From Siphonodentalium dalli (taxonomy: Eukaryota > Mollusca > Scaphopoda > Gadilida > Siphonodentaliidae): a stretch of DNA of 64,000 nucleotides. The stretch lies in assembly GCA_032622095.1 (NCBI GenBank), contig CP136067.1, positions 49,391,899 to 49,455,898 on the forward strand, read 5' to 3'. The position numbers and the translations under genes are program-made. The notes under the pieces were generated by a model. The model saw only the letters and a list, made by a program, of their open reading frames with translations, was not told the DNA's origin and ran no database searches. Shown piece by piece: positions 41,785 through 53,074 of the stretch. Numbering within the stretch: position 1 is the stretch's first letter; the number at the start of each line of letters is the position of its first letter.

Positions 41785-44700
41785 AAGACCCCCCTCGGGA
41801 AATTGCTAGATGCTGTTTCTGAGTGTCGAAAGGCAGCAAAGGAAAATAATGAAAATTTAATGGGACCCGATATGAATTATGAAATTAAAGGACCGACGCA
41901 TGGTGGTTTTTTTTAAAGTTAGTCTGAATGATGTAAATATTAACTGCTTGATAGATTCAGGGACTATAGTTTCAGTGCTGCACTCACCAGTTTACAATCA
42001 AATACCAGATAGCCACAAGCCTCCATTACAGCGCATGATGGAAAGCTCAAGATGGCATATGGAGAAATGGTGACATCCAAGAGATTTGCAAAATTTCCAT
42101 TGAAATTTGGTGTGTTGGATTGACATTGCAGGATGATATTTGCTGATTTAGCGAACCAGCTACTCTGGGCTATGACTTCTTTAACCAAAATTAGTGTCAG
42201 CTCCATCATTCTAACGATTCAACATTGAGATTGAAAGGTCAGGAGTTTAAATGTACCCTTGACAGCCAGATCAACACAGCATTCAGACTAACTTTGGATG
42301 AACATATCGTAGTTCCGCCTGCATCTAAGATAATTAATCCAGGCATTATAAACCCATGGAGCAGCAAGGACTCCCAGTGGCTCATATCATATTTGATACC
42401 TCTAGCATCATAGTGCCAGTCAGGGTGATGAACATGCACCAGGATGCAAAGAAACATGACACCAACATGAAACTAGCAGAGAGCGAATTTATTCGCACAA
42501 TATCAATATGCAATATATCTGCACAGGATGACCAGGGCCTTAACAAACATGACTCCAATGAATCGGAAGAGAAACTTGGAGAAGTTTTATTACCAGATCA
42601 TATGCAGGTTTTACTGAAGCAATGTGGAAGTTCAGTATCGGAGAACAGTGAAGCTGAGAACAAAAATGTGGATGAAACATCAGGCAATTTTCTCAACGAA
42701 TAAGGAAGACATTGGGAAACACATCTCGTGGAGCACAGCATTGACACTGGCCAGAGTCAGCAAATTAAGCAGACACCAAGGAGTGTTCCTTATGCGATCC
42801 GTGGAGAAGGCGAGGAGGAGTTGCAGACATTAAACGTTTCCTGGGTAAATGTTCGTACTAGCGGAAATTCATAAGAAAAATTGCTAATATTGTAAAACCC
42901 ATAAACAAATTGACCGAGAAGCCCACTAGATTTGTGTGGACTCAAGAGTCCCAGGAATCGTTCAAAAAAGCTGAAATGACCAAGTCAGTATTGCACTATC
43001 CGGATTTCACTAATCCTTTATTCTGAACACCGATGATAGCCACAATAGTTTAGGACCGGTGTTGTCACAGATGTCAGAGGATGGAGTTGCCTATTTCAGC
43101 AGAACTGGTAGAGTGTGAAACATTTCCATACTTACCTGTTCGATACAAAATTCTTGGCATGCAGCGACCATACCGCTTTAAATTAGCCGAAGGCCAGCAG
43201 GCAAGATGGATTCATGTGTTGAACATGTATGATTTCACTATACAACATATGGCGGGAAAGTTACACATATATGCCGATGGGTGATCTTGAAGGCCGTGTA
43301 CATACTGCAAATATTGTGACAGAACAGATTAAGGTGGAAAGTGAATGCCGATGAAGAGACAATAAAGTTGATAAGGTTGCTCGCATCACAAGAGCGAGCG
43401 GCAGGTCATAAAGCTGCAGCATTGAGTGACAATCATGTCAGTTCAGATCAGACACAATTGATCGTACCCAAAACCATAGCTGAAGTGGTGAAGGTGCTAA
43501 GGGGGGGGGCAAAGAGATTGGAGTGGTAAGTGGTTGGTTGGAACAAGGAATGAAGAAACCAAGGTGGGAGCATGTCAGCCAGTTATCAATCAAGGTTAAG
43601 ACTTATTGGGCAAAGTGTGACAGAATCTTAGCGAGAGAGGGCGTGTTGTACTGAAAGTGCATTGATGAGGAGAAAGACATTGATGTTTGGCAATTAGTGC
43701 TACCAATCTGCTTGCTTAATAAGGCCATTTAAATGCTCCACACTAACCGAGATGTGGGACACATTGGTATCATTCGCTTAGAATGTCAGAGCGGTCAAGA
43801 TTTTACTGGACAAGGTACTACAATTCAGCACATATATATGTTCAGATGAAAAAATATTTAGTCGGCGCACCAATGGAAAGGATTGACATTGATATTACAG
43901 GCCCTTTAACCAAGTCAGAGAGGGGAAATAAATATATACTGGTGGTGCAAGATTATTCCACTAGGTGGACGGAAGCGTTCGCAATGCCAGATCAAGAGGC
44001 AAAAACCATTGTAGACATATGTGTCGGAGAATATGTATCACGATGGGGCGTCCCATTCAAATTCACACCGACCAGGGTAGACAGTTTGAGAGCAAACTAT
44101 TCCAAGCCATGTGTGAAACATTTCACATACAGACAAGATCGTACCATGCATTTCCACCCCAGAGCGATGGGTTGGTGGAAAGGATGAACATAACTATCAA
44201 AGAAATGATGAGAAAGTATATACATCCATCCCAAAAAGATTTGGATAATACTTATCGTTGGTAGTGTGGTGTATCGGGCATTCGTGAAAGCACGGTGTTC
44301 TCTCCAAGTCTGATGATATTGGGTTCGGGGAAATAAATGAACTTACCTATTGACATAATTATTATATTCAAGAGTTCATATTGACCACAAAGCAGATCAG
44401 GCTGAGGAAAATAACCCAGTACCTGACTATATCCACGACCTCTTGAAGCGATTCGATGAAGTGCACGAGAACGAGATAGCTGGAGAGCAAGGTAGAAATG
44501 CGAGCGACAGACAAAAGCCAGCTATGATCTGAAATGTGTGAGAGACACAGAGAGTTTGCAAGTTAGCGATGCGCTGCTGTATCGAGTGACACATGTCTGT
44601 CGAGAAAGCTCGTGAGAAATTATGATGGACCATATATCATCACCGAAAAACTTTCCGATATACCAAATCAAAAGAAGTGCAGTAATGAAATATTTTGGGA

Positions 44701-44900
44701 AGGTGAAACGGTGATTCGTAGAAGGAGAGAGAATGAAGCTGAGATAACAGAAGCAGAATCTGAGAGAATGTGATGGAGAGAATGGTAGTAGAATGTGATA
44801 GTTTCATTCAGACCCACACAGACCAATAGTTTTTGTTTACACCAATACCAAGAGCTGTCAATGATGGGGTCTACACGTGTCACGAGTGCGACATGACAAC
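41785..44900 (+). pseudogene. Ty3/gypsy LTR-retrotransposon pol remains, RT palm deleted
   Basis: Fragments in order: an aspartic-protease-like VNINCLIDSG (41930); a segment leading into RT (HSIDTGQSQQIKQTPRS, about 42735); then directly a post-palm segment (IANIVKPINKLTEKPT, 42880); an RNase H tail (DFTIQHMAGKLH, 43230); an integrase zinc-binding HTNRDVGHIGI (43738); and an integrase core (ERIDIDITGPLTKSERGNKY at 43880, QSDGLVERMN at 44165). The conserved RT palm with its YxDD box is absent between about 42835 and 42870. Several frameshifts and stops make it inactive. No LTRs were recognised. Confidence 0.82.
43861..44270 (+). pseudogene. gypsy integrase core, frameshifted
   Basis: A catalytic-core-like region has the first Asp in IDIDITGPL and the second in HTDQGRQFESKLF, which lie in different frames (shift near 44070), followed by FPPQSDGLVERMN. 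It is the best-preserved part of the gypsy copy. Confidence 0.82.
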
Positions 44901-45782
44901 AGAGACAAAAGGAGTCGATACGGGAGCGGCTTGGAACAACAATATATTGCCATCATTGAAATTATTGTGTTAGCTACAACAGGCAACACAAGATGGCAGA
45001 ACATGTCTATCGCAGGCACCCGAGGCTACAGGAGGTGATACACGATCCACTGAAATTAAGGACGTATGACGAAAGTTTAGGAAGATCCAAGAGGAGGTAC
45101 CAAAGATGGTAGATACGCCTGAAATCAAAAGCATTATAGCGCGGAAAGATATTGTGATCAGCACTGGTTGTGACAAATCTGTTGTGACCAGTTTGGATGG
45201 ATGAGCTGATAGTTGGGCTCAGACCCCTTAAAGCATGTGGCACCATCTGCAAGTGTTGCCTCCCAACCGGGTGATTTACTTAGCAGTTTCATGCTAGAAG
45301 CCGGGTTACTGCCAGACCTACTGACATCGGACATGCACGCGACGCCGCTCGAACCGGACACACACGTGACGCAGCTTGACACGCACGTTACGACGATATC
45401 GACAGCAGCCAACACAGACACTGTGTTTATACCAACAGAGACGGACACGAACACGGACGTGGAGGTAGAGACGACAAAGGAAAAAGGAAAGGTAGCAACA
45501 CCAATGCCGATTATGTTCCTCCAAGGGAGCCAACAATAAGTGCATCACTGGACCGCGAGATTTGTCTGCCGCAGCCTTTTAAAAGTTTCGAAACAGCTGG
45601 CGGAAGACCCTCGATTCTTCTTTATCAGGCCCCCTGTAGCATACACGGAAGGGCACACTGAGCAACTCTTCCGGGCGGTAAATACTAAGGCAACCGAGCA
45701 CCTGATGTGCATTACAGCGGAACTGAATTAACAACATCACAGTACCCAGGAGACCAGTAAAACAGCAAAAGTCGTATTGTAA
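44901..45782 (+). other. region after gypsy pol, unrecognised
   Basis: A plus-strand frame at 45213-45539 is Thr/Asp-rich (PDTHVTQLDTHVTTIST) and could be a degenerate gypsy 3' segment. No LTR, polypurine tract or known domain was identified. Confidence 0.3.
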
Positions 45783-45784
45783 TA

Positions 45785-46604
45785 TACTACTCACATTTTA
45801 CTAAGGATCACCCATATATATTGTAATATTTTGTAAAATATACACTTTTTTGATAGGAATGGTCCGTTAAATTGTAGATTGTTATATCCTCTTGTTATTT
45901 GATGGGTGCTGCAACTGTCCAGTGGCTTAGATTTCCTAAGTGGGAAGATGGAACATCATTACCCCCAAATTGACGAATTCAATAAGTACAAACACACAAG
46001 TCAAATGTATTGAAACGAATTTTATTCATTCGAACAACAATCTCAGTACTTGGTGTGACCTTCGCGAACGCTCACCACAACTTTGCAACATCTCTAAGCC
46101 CCATCGACCATGGTACGGACGTTGTCTGGAGGCAGGTTTCGCCATTCGACTGACAACAAGAGTTCGCCAATTGCAAGCTCTGGCAAAGTTGTCGGTTGAA
46201 CTGGTCGAGCCGTAATGACAGCCTGCAACCTGTCCCGAGCATGTTCTATGGAATTGAGTTCGAGTGGACTTGCTGGCAAGTCCATGCGATCTATTCCTCC
46301 TTCCTAAAGGATAACAGTTCATCAGCTTGGATCCGTTTGCTCCTGTATTGTTGTTCGAATGAATAAATGTCGTTTCAATACATTTGACTTGTGTGTTTGT
46401 ACTTATTGAAATTCGTCAAATTGGGGGTAATGTTGTTCCATCTTCGAACTTAGGAAATCTAAGCCACTGGACAGTTGCAGCAACCATTAAATAACAAGAG
46501 GATATACCTATCTACAACTCAACGGAGCATTTCTGTCCAAGAAGTCTATATTTTACAAAATATTACAATATATATGGGTGATCCTTAGCAAAATGTGAGT
46601 AGTA
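45785..46604 (-). mobile_element. Tc1/mariner relic with long inverted repeats
   Basis: Inverted repeats of about 255 bases (45785 to about 46038 and about 46346-46604) start TACTACTCACATTTT and are flanked by TA on both sides, the Tc1/mariner target duplication. The 300-base centre encodes, on the minus strand, the end of a transposase. Long repeats with an internally deleted transposase indicate a nonautonomous relic. Confidence 0.85.
46094..46285 (-). pseudogene. Tc1/mariner transposase C-terminal fragment
   Basis: The fragment reads MDLPASPLELNSIEHARDRL and continues ARPVQPTTLPELAIGELLLS, matching the SPDLNPIEHxWD region around the last catalytic acidic residue of Tc1-like DDE transposases. 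Everything upstream in the protein is missing. Confidence 0.8.
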
Positions 46605-46606
46605 TA

Positions 46607-47340
46607 ATTTGTACGGCAGGCTTTAATATCAGTATGAGTATATGTACATGTATGATGTACAGACTCCGTAGATCGAGCTTCTCAATTACATGTATTACTT
46701 TTCAAGTGCTTCAATCCCAATGCACTAAGTGCTTTTCATGTGATAGAAATATGCCCGGTCATATCTGGTCATATAGGTATGTTAGCGGAAATATTCGGGT
46801 TACGGGTATCGTTCAGTACTGTAGTTGATCCGTTTCGTTACCATACATGTAGTTCTTCCAGGAATTGAAATATTATTTTTTACATGAAATTCAGTCTTTT
46901 TCGATATTTGTGCACATCCATGTGAACAAAGTCGGCGAAACAGTTTATCCGATTTGTAGTCAATCCATCATTTTCTTCTGTCAATCTGTGTTGATTCGCG
47001 ACAAAAATAGCATAAACATAGCAAGAAATATATTTTGCTCTTTCTGCGAAGAACAATTTAACTAAAAGATAGGATTGTAATTTGGTTGCAGAAAAGAAAC
47101 GAAATTTTGAATTTTGAAACACAAATATTGTATCCACTAATATTTTCCTGTTAATATAGGGTCTACTATAGTATACTTGCATATGGAATTATTTATTTGA
47201 AGTAAGAAGTATCACTTGGAGAATAATTCATACTAATACCCAGAAATTTCGAGCTTAAAGTTCACTTGCTTTTAGATAAGATATGGTATTACTTCATATG
47301 TCCGAAAAGTGTTTGACATACTGTGATAATAAACATCAAG
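46607..47340. other. no gene recognised
   Basis: AT-rich single-copy-looking sequence. Short frames on both strands show no family resemblance. Nothing else is seen. Confidence 0.4.
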
Positions 47341-47361
47341 GTATCCAGATTTTACAGTCTA

Positions 47362-47515
47362 ACAAGATACCCCGGGTGTATATACCCGGGTGAACCCTGG
47401 AGTAAATACCTGGGCGAAACCATGGTGTAAATACCTGGGTGAACCCTGGTGTAAATACATGTGTGTAAATACCCGGGATAACCCGGTCTAAATACCCGGG
47501 TGTCTACACCTTGGT
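47362..47515. repeat. cluster of acccgggtg-type short repeats
   Basis: About seven imperfect units on a 'taaatacccgggtgaaccctgg' theme, 15-30 bases each, many containing the CCCGGG palindrome. A related looser set ('aacctgggtaaac') continues at 47640-47890. Confidence 0.75.
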
Positions 47516-47647
47516 TGGACGCGGAAATGTTGTTGTTGTTGCAACTACAGGTCTGTAACACTATAAACACATGTCTATTTTCTATGTAAAATAACATCCT
47601 ATTCACTGATATGGTTGCTAAAACGATTTCGCCTCAGATAACCTGGG

Positions 47648-47930
47648 TGTGACAGCGTCTTTCTAAATTATATCCATAAAAACCTGGGTAAACTAAGGTT
47701 TATGCCTATCAGATGGAGGAAACACCAGGGTAAATCTATATAAATCCCCTTTATATGGGATTTACCTAGCTGTACTTGAGTTTATTGGTGACAGAGCGTC
47801 TTTCTAAATTATATCCATAAAACCTGGGTAAACTAGGGTTTATGCCTATCAGATGGAGGAAACACCAGGGTAAATCTATATAAATTCCCTTTACATGGGA
47901 TTTACCTAGCTGTACTTGAGTTTATTAGGG
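47648..47930. repeat. two-unit tandem repeat, period about 140
   Basis: Units start at about 47648 and 47788 ('gcgtctttctaaattatatc') and run through 'cagatggaggaaacaccag' to 'gtacttgagtttatt', with few differences. Noncoding. Confidence 0.88.
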
Positions 47931-48137
47931 GTCAATACCTAGTTTTACCAGGGATTTGTTTTATATGTGCAGACATATAAATAATAACAAAACAGTCACC
48001 GGAGCTAAATCTAGAACATTCCGGAGGAAAATAAACATTGCCTAATTATAATACGACTGACCATTCGGGTCAACATAAACCAGGTGACATATTCACATTT
48101 AAATTCCATAATTTTGATTAGGCACGTCAACTCGGTT

Positions 48138-49028
48138 TTAATCAAAACGCATATTCCGCCGGATTATTGAATTTCTTTTCTGAATTATTTCTGGTGTGTA
48201 CCCCGGGATCTCAACTTTGTCGCCGTCAACAGTTTTAAATTCCTGAAAACACAAAAAAAGGACACACATAATCAAGGAATTTGGGTCATTCAATTTGCTT
48301 ATTATGCCACACACATTCAATGATAACACATTTATGTTTCTCAGATTCACTTCGCCCCTCTGTCATATGCATTCCTCTCCCCAAACATACCTTCAATATA
48401 TGTATAGGGTGGGGGTTTTATGATTTCGACAAGGTCATCATTTATGAAGAGTTTATCCCCTTTCATATTTGCTCTGTCGCCGTTTTTCTTTGCATCTTTT
48501 ACTTTTGGTAGCAATACATCTTCCCGTTATGCCTGCATTTCCTTCGGAAACTGCTGTCATATAACACCAAGAAATGCATTGTAGTTTTCCTCCAGATTTC
48601 TTCACCAATTTCACGCTGTTTGTTATAACTAAACCTGGCAACTTTGGGCCTTTTATCATTTGGGTTCTTCCTTGAACCAATGCGATGGACGTGGCCTGCA
48701 GATCCACAAATGACTCTTGCGCTTTTGCATGTTCGATTTTCAGAGTCTGAATTTCCGTTACCATCTCATCCTGCTTAGTTTTCATCGCCGGTGCACCTTC
48801 CACAAGTGCACCCTGTTAAAGCCCCACCTTAGGTGCCACACTTATCGCTTTGTCGGATTTATCCCTTGCCTCTGTCAAACTACTCCTCATTTGTACCACA
48901 TGTCCTTCGACATCTTTGAGGCGACCATCCATTTCTTCATAAGTTTCATGTAGAGCATCAACAAAATCCAAACTTTTATTAATTTTGCACAATAATTTTA
49001 AGATTATAGTGAATTGGCTCACACTCAT
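48138..49028 (-). pseudogene. retroelement ORF1 plus start of endonuclease, decayed
   Basis: ORF1 starts at ATG 49028, with SVSQFTIILKLLCKINK, a coiled-coil-like YEEMDGRLKDVEGHVVQM, one stop near 48816, then EMVTEIQTLKIEHAKAQ. After a gap, an endonuclease N-terminal piece has INVLSLNVCGIISKLNDPN and FKTVDGDKVEIPGYTPEI (48341-48138). The catalytic Asn and a possible Glu region are visible, but the sequence breaks off. RT is absent. Confidence 0.65.
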
Positions 49029-49570
49029 CGATTTGAAAGAGTTGTTAGCCCTCTCCTATAACCCACTTATGGATGCTATAATTCCGCTGAAGATCGTTTG
49101 TATGGATTGTGAGTTTGTAAGTTGATTACTATCTGCCCATGCACAGTATGTGTTTGCCTACTGTGCATGGGGTGGATGCCACCGCAGCAAGAAGCAAAGC
49201 CCCCCCCCCCCATTCCGAACCTGGACCGGCGATGAAGACTTACCTTGTTTTCTTTTATGAGTTTTGTGTGTTGATATATATATTATTTTGATTTATGGAT
49301 GGTTGTAATTTAGTGTCCTATTTTGTGCTTGAATGGACTCCAGTTGCCTTAGCTTGTTGTATTCCGGGTTTGTACTACGGGCTCAACGCTATGAAGAGGG
49401 TGCAATGCAGCCGGTTGACTTAAGATCGGTCTGGCTCTTCAACTCTTGATGGTGCAATGCCCGCCTTTGACTCATGTGCGAGTGTCAGAACAGAACCCGT
49501 TAGGGTGGTTGTATATTGTGGTCGCGAATCGAGGAAGCAGCTGAGGCCAGGCTGGGATGCTTAGTGTGTT
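49029..49570 (-). mobile_element. retroelement 5' region preceding ORF1
   Basis: Reverse-complement match of 27780-28330, including the consensus donor aag|gtaagt (about 49238-49246) and the C13-type run with 'gctttgcttc'. It ends in the gtgggttataggagagg block directly before the ORF1 ATG, which identifies the family as a retroelement 5' leader. Confidence 0.65.
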
Positions 49571-50242
49571 TTCGGAAGGTTTGGAGTGTCAAGTAGTGTT
49601 TTCGATGTTCTGTCCCACCCGTCCTCCCATATATAGGCACAAGCGCGGGTGAAAGCATGTATTTGCAAATTAGTACAGGCAGCTGTTAGTAGTTTTGAGA
49701 GAGATAATTATTCGACGGCTTATACTACGGCTACGACAAACGTTTCTACACCGCCCGGTGACGGTCATCAACGCCCCCGGGGCCACCTCGGTCGTGAGCC
49801 CGCTAGCTTAGATTGTGCTATTCGTGTTAGTCATGTCTTTTGGTCGGGTTTGTGAGCTGATTTGTTTGTGGAGTGTAATGATTTTACAAGGTTAGCAGGT
49901 TAGTTGGTTGTTTGAGTGAGATCATTACTCAATGGCTTATACTACGGTCACGACAAACGCATCTACACAGCCCGGGGAAGTCAACAACGCCCCCGAGACA
50001 TCTAGGGCGTGCGACCGCTACCCTAGGTTTTGATATTATTGTTAGTCTTTTTAGGCGGTCGATATTGCGGATTTTATATTATGTAGGTTAGTACATGATG
50101 ACTTATTTATACTGGGGTTCTAGCATTGGACTTTATTGAGGATCTGCTTGACGGCAGGGTGGCGTGACAAGTCCACTGTGTTCGCCTGCCTGTGGTCAGT
50201 ACGCACCAAAGAGCCCTTTGAAACATAATTAATAATTACCTG
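49571..50242 (-). repeat. two promoter-like units within a 5' region
   Basis: A unit with 'cttatactacggctacgac' followed by a 'caacgcccccg' word occurs at about 49708-49800 and 49938-50010. Repeated upstream monomers are typical of some retroelement promoters; promoter function is inferred. Confidence 0.45.
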
Positions 50243-50744
50243 TCAGGTTGCAATGTTGTGAATATTGATCAGTGTGTCAGTGCTGCGTGGTATAAAGTCA
50301 TACCATCCGAGGGTGGAACGAGATTGATTGCTCTTTTTATTTATTTTGCACAACATTTTGAGGATTATAGTGAATTGGCACACACTCGTCGATGTGTTAT
50401 AATCTCCGCTGTTATCTTCATCGCCCAGTATGTTGGCCAATTTATCAAACATGTCATTGTTATTACTAATCGCCTGGTGATATAGGTCAGTGAACTTTTT
50501 CACATCGGGTAATGATTCGGGCGCATTCTCTCCAGAAGTATATTTGTTTTCAAAAGTTACATGTGGGTGGTCTCCGTTATTCAGAATAGAAAGTGAATCA
50601 TCAATTACCTCAAAAATTGAATCATCAAAACAGCGACATTTCCTCTCGGTGGCGGTGGTGTTAATTCCTGGCTGGCCTTTCGTTTGTTCGTATCCGTCTC
50701 CAACTTCTTCATCAAAGTTAATTATTACTTGGTGCTACACCAGA
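50243..50744 (-). pseudogene. retroelement ORF1-like frame without a start codon
   Basis: The frame is open for about 165 codons to a stop at 50243. It has an acidic N-terminal part (INFDEEVGDGYEQTKG, DDSIFEVIDDSLS) and FTDLYHQAISNNNDMFDKL, then SVCQFTIILKMLCKINK, which also occurs at 49020 in the other copy. No in-frame early ATG is seen. It is likely the N-terminal half of the same ORF1 family. Confidence 0.55.
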
Positions 50745-50833
50745 TAATAAAACAACAATCGAATTTTGATGATATACAATTAATTTTCCCTCGATATGGT
50801 CTTAAAAACGAGCTTGACCGTGATGATTCTCCC

Positions 50834-50925
50834 TTATTTAAAAGTCGGAGGTATAAACATATTACAAACACAAGCTGTTCAGAGCTTGTGTTTGTAATAT
50901 GTTTATACCTCCGACTTTTAAATAA
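50834..50925. repeat. perfect 43-bp inverted repeat with 6-nt loop
   Basis: Arms 50834-50876 and 50883-50925 are exact reverse complements around the loop gttcag. A transcript would fold into a 43-bp uninterrupted duplex. It sits in an otherwise anonymous spacer between a retroelement ORF1 fragment and a 190-base repeat. Confidence 0.95.
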
Positions 50926-50989
50926 AATGTATCTTATCTGATCTTATCCCTCGATCTTGTGTTTACATCCGATACTTACGCCTGCGCAC

Positions 50990-51600
50990 TGAATCCAACA
51001 ATCTTTTCCACTCCCGGAATGGGGTGGGGCTTTGCTTCTTGCTGTGGTGGTACATACCACACACACAATATGCAACACATACTGTGTATGGGTAGTTATG
51101 ATATATTCACAAACTATACATACTCTCATCAGTGCATAGGCGAAGTGAGGTGAGGGCTTGACAGCCTTTTTAAATCAACCCGGGTCTCACTCACAAACTC
51201 CAAAGTTCCAAACTGCAACATTCTTTTTCAGTTCTACTTTCAATTATTATTTGTAGAATTTATATATTTTTGTATTTGATTACCTATACCGGTATCTTAC
51301 ATCAGTTGATCTTCCAATTCTGTTTGCTCTGTGACATTTTATGGCTTATATTTGCTCACTGACACCATCCACAATTACATACGACAAACGCTAATAAGAA
51401 AGATCGATATGTAGACAATCTGTATACTATTCCCATGTGTATCACTTATGGGAAGTTTGGTTTCAGTTGAGATTGTAGCTTCGGCCCTGTCTATATATGG
51501 CTTCTGTGTAGAAAAACGTGAAAATATTCTAAGTAGAACGTTGACCGCTGAACACTGAGCTAACTTCACGCGAATGCTACAATGAACTCGGACGACTTAG
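50990..51600. repeat. 190-base repeat family member plus flank
   Basis: 50995-51150 resembles 31140-31306 and 37882-38046 ('ggctttgcttcttg', 'gggtagttat', 'attcacaaactatacatac'). 51380-51580 resembles 31290-31410 ('cggccctgtc', 'gcttctgtgta', 'gtgaaaatattctaag'). It is a diverged copy of the CDC25-array flank. Confidence 0.65.
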
Positions 51601-53070
51601 CCAACGATCAGGAGGGAGTTAAGCAACACAATCCAAATGTTATTTCTTTAAATTTCAGAATATGCACGATCTCACCGTATATTCTGTGCTCGGATTATTT
51701 AAAAGGGAAATGATATATAGACAACATGTAGAACTAGAATGCACTCAGAGAGATGCCAACGTGTGCACAAATGTAATAAACAATAATTTTAAAAATAACT
51801 TCACTGTATTTTACTTAATTTATTTAATTTAATTTAATGTTATCAAAAAAGACAATTACCATTTCTCATTTCATCACAGATAAAAGGCAAATTACTATAT
51901 TACTCATTTAAGTAATTAAAACCAATTCTATGTTACTGAAAGGATGAGACTTAGTATCGATTACATTTTTTCAGCGGCATATTTTCATTTTCCAAAGGAG
52001 CAATTATAAGAAATAATTAATACCATTTGTGTAAATATTGATAGCAGCCAATATGCAACAATAAATATCAATAATTAATCAATAATTAATCAATAACAAT
52101 CATTTTATGTAATAATAAACTCTTCAAACGGTGTTTGTGTCAACAAATGCGTTTTGTTTTGTGTTACCTCATTCGTCGTATTTGACCCGGAACTCGGCTG
52201 AAGGTTAGGCTATTCAGCCTATTGCGTCGAATTACGAAATCGCGTTTTGAATGTCTCTCTTTTCCCGCACGATAAAAAGAGGTCTTCGCACGAACCAAAA
52301 ATGATAAAACTTCCCAATTATAAGTAAAAATACCCAAATGAAGGAGTCTATGTTGGTCCCGAAGGAGTCTATAGACTCATTGATGTAGAGTTCTGATGGA
52401 GAAAATGTAGGTCGATCTATTTTTGTCATAACTCTGGCGTATTTTGACCTGGGAGAAAAAATCGAAATCGAGGCTCACTACGAGCATGCCACTTGAGTTT
52501 TAAATATAGAAACAGTGAATCCCGACAAATGGCGATATCGGCGACAAACAAATAATCGAAAACACATAAAATAAGCATAGCAAAAACGCGGCACAGTAAA
52601 AATGTCAGAACGACACGAGGTTTTACGTCGTTTTTTTGGTGACGTCATGGATTGAAACGAAGTAGGGTGACACCAACCTACGAATCTGTCTGATCGCCAT
52701 ACTGTTGCGCGAGCGCACGTAACTAGGGGTCAAGCACTAATAAGAAGGGTCGATCTGTGGACAATTTGTATACTATTCCCCACATTGTGGTCATATAAAT
52801 ACACCATTCAAGAGTATGTCTAACATATTCATGCACCGTTAGCGTTTTTATGTAATAGTAGGTCTTTCGCTGATGTTTATTTTCTGTATCCGGTCCTGCA
52901 TGCGGCGATAAATACGTGCGTTACATGCTTCAAAATAACAACTTATTCAAATAACGTAATTTAGAAGTCCCGAACAATAAAGAGCGGTTATTGTTATTCT
53001 GTTCCTGATATATGTAAAATTAAAGAGCGTTTCTCAGTTTGTGGGGAAAATCGAAAACAGTCTACAAATT
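51601..53070. other. AT-rich anonymous sequence
   Basis: No gene is recognised. About 52740-52790 resembles 51390-51440 ('aataagaagggtcgat', 'gacaatttgtatactattcc'). A 'tcaataattaa' run is at 52070-52100. Otherwise nothing is seen. Confidence 0.4.
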
Positions 53071-53074
53071 ACTG

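Noticed and set aside
45213..45539. Thr/Asp-rich frame as a host gene
   Set aside because: Low-complexity composition next to gypsy remains; no start context, intron or family support.
48138..48350. Complete endonuclease domain
   Set aside because: Only the first motif and an EIPGYT-like segment are present, separated by a non-homologous stretch ending in an intron-like 'gtgttttcag'; the later catalytic motifs are absent.
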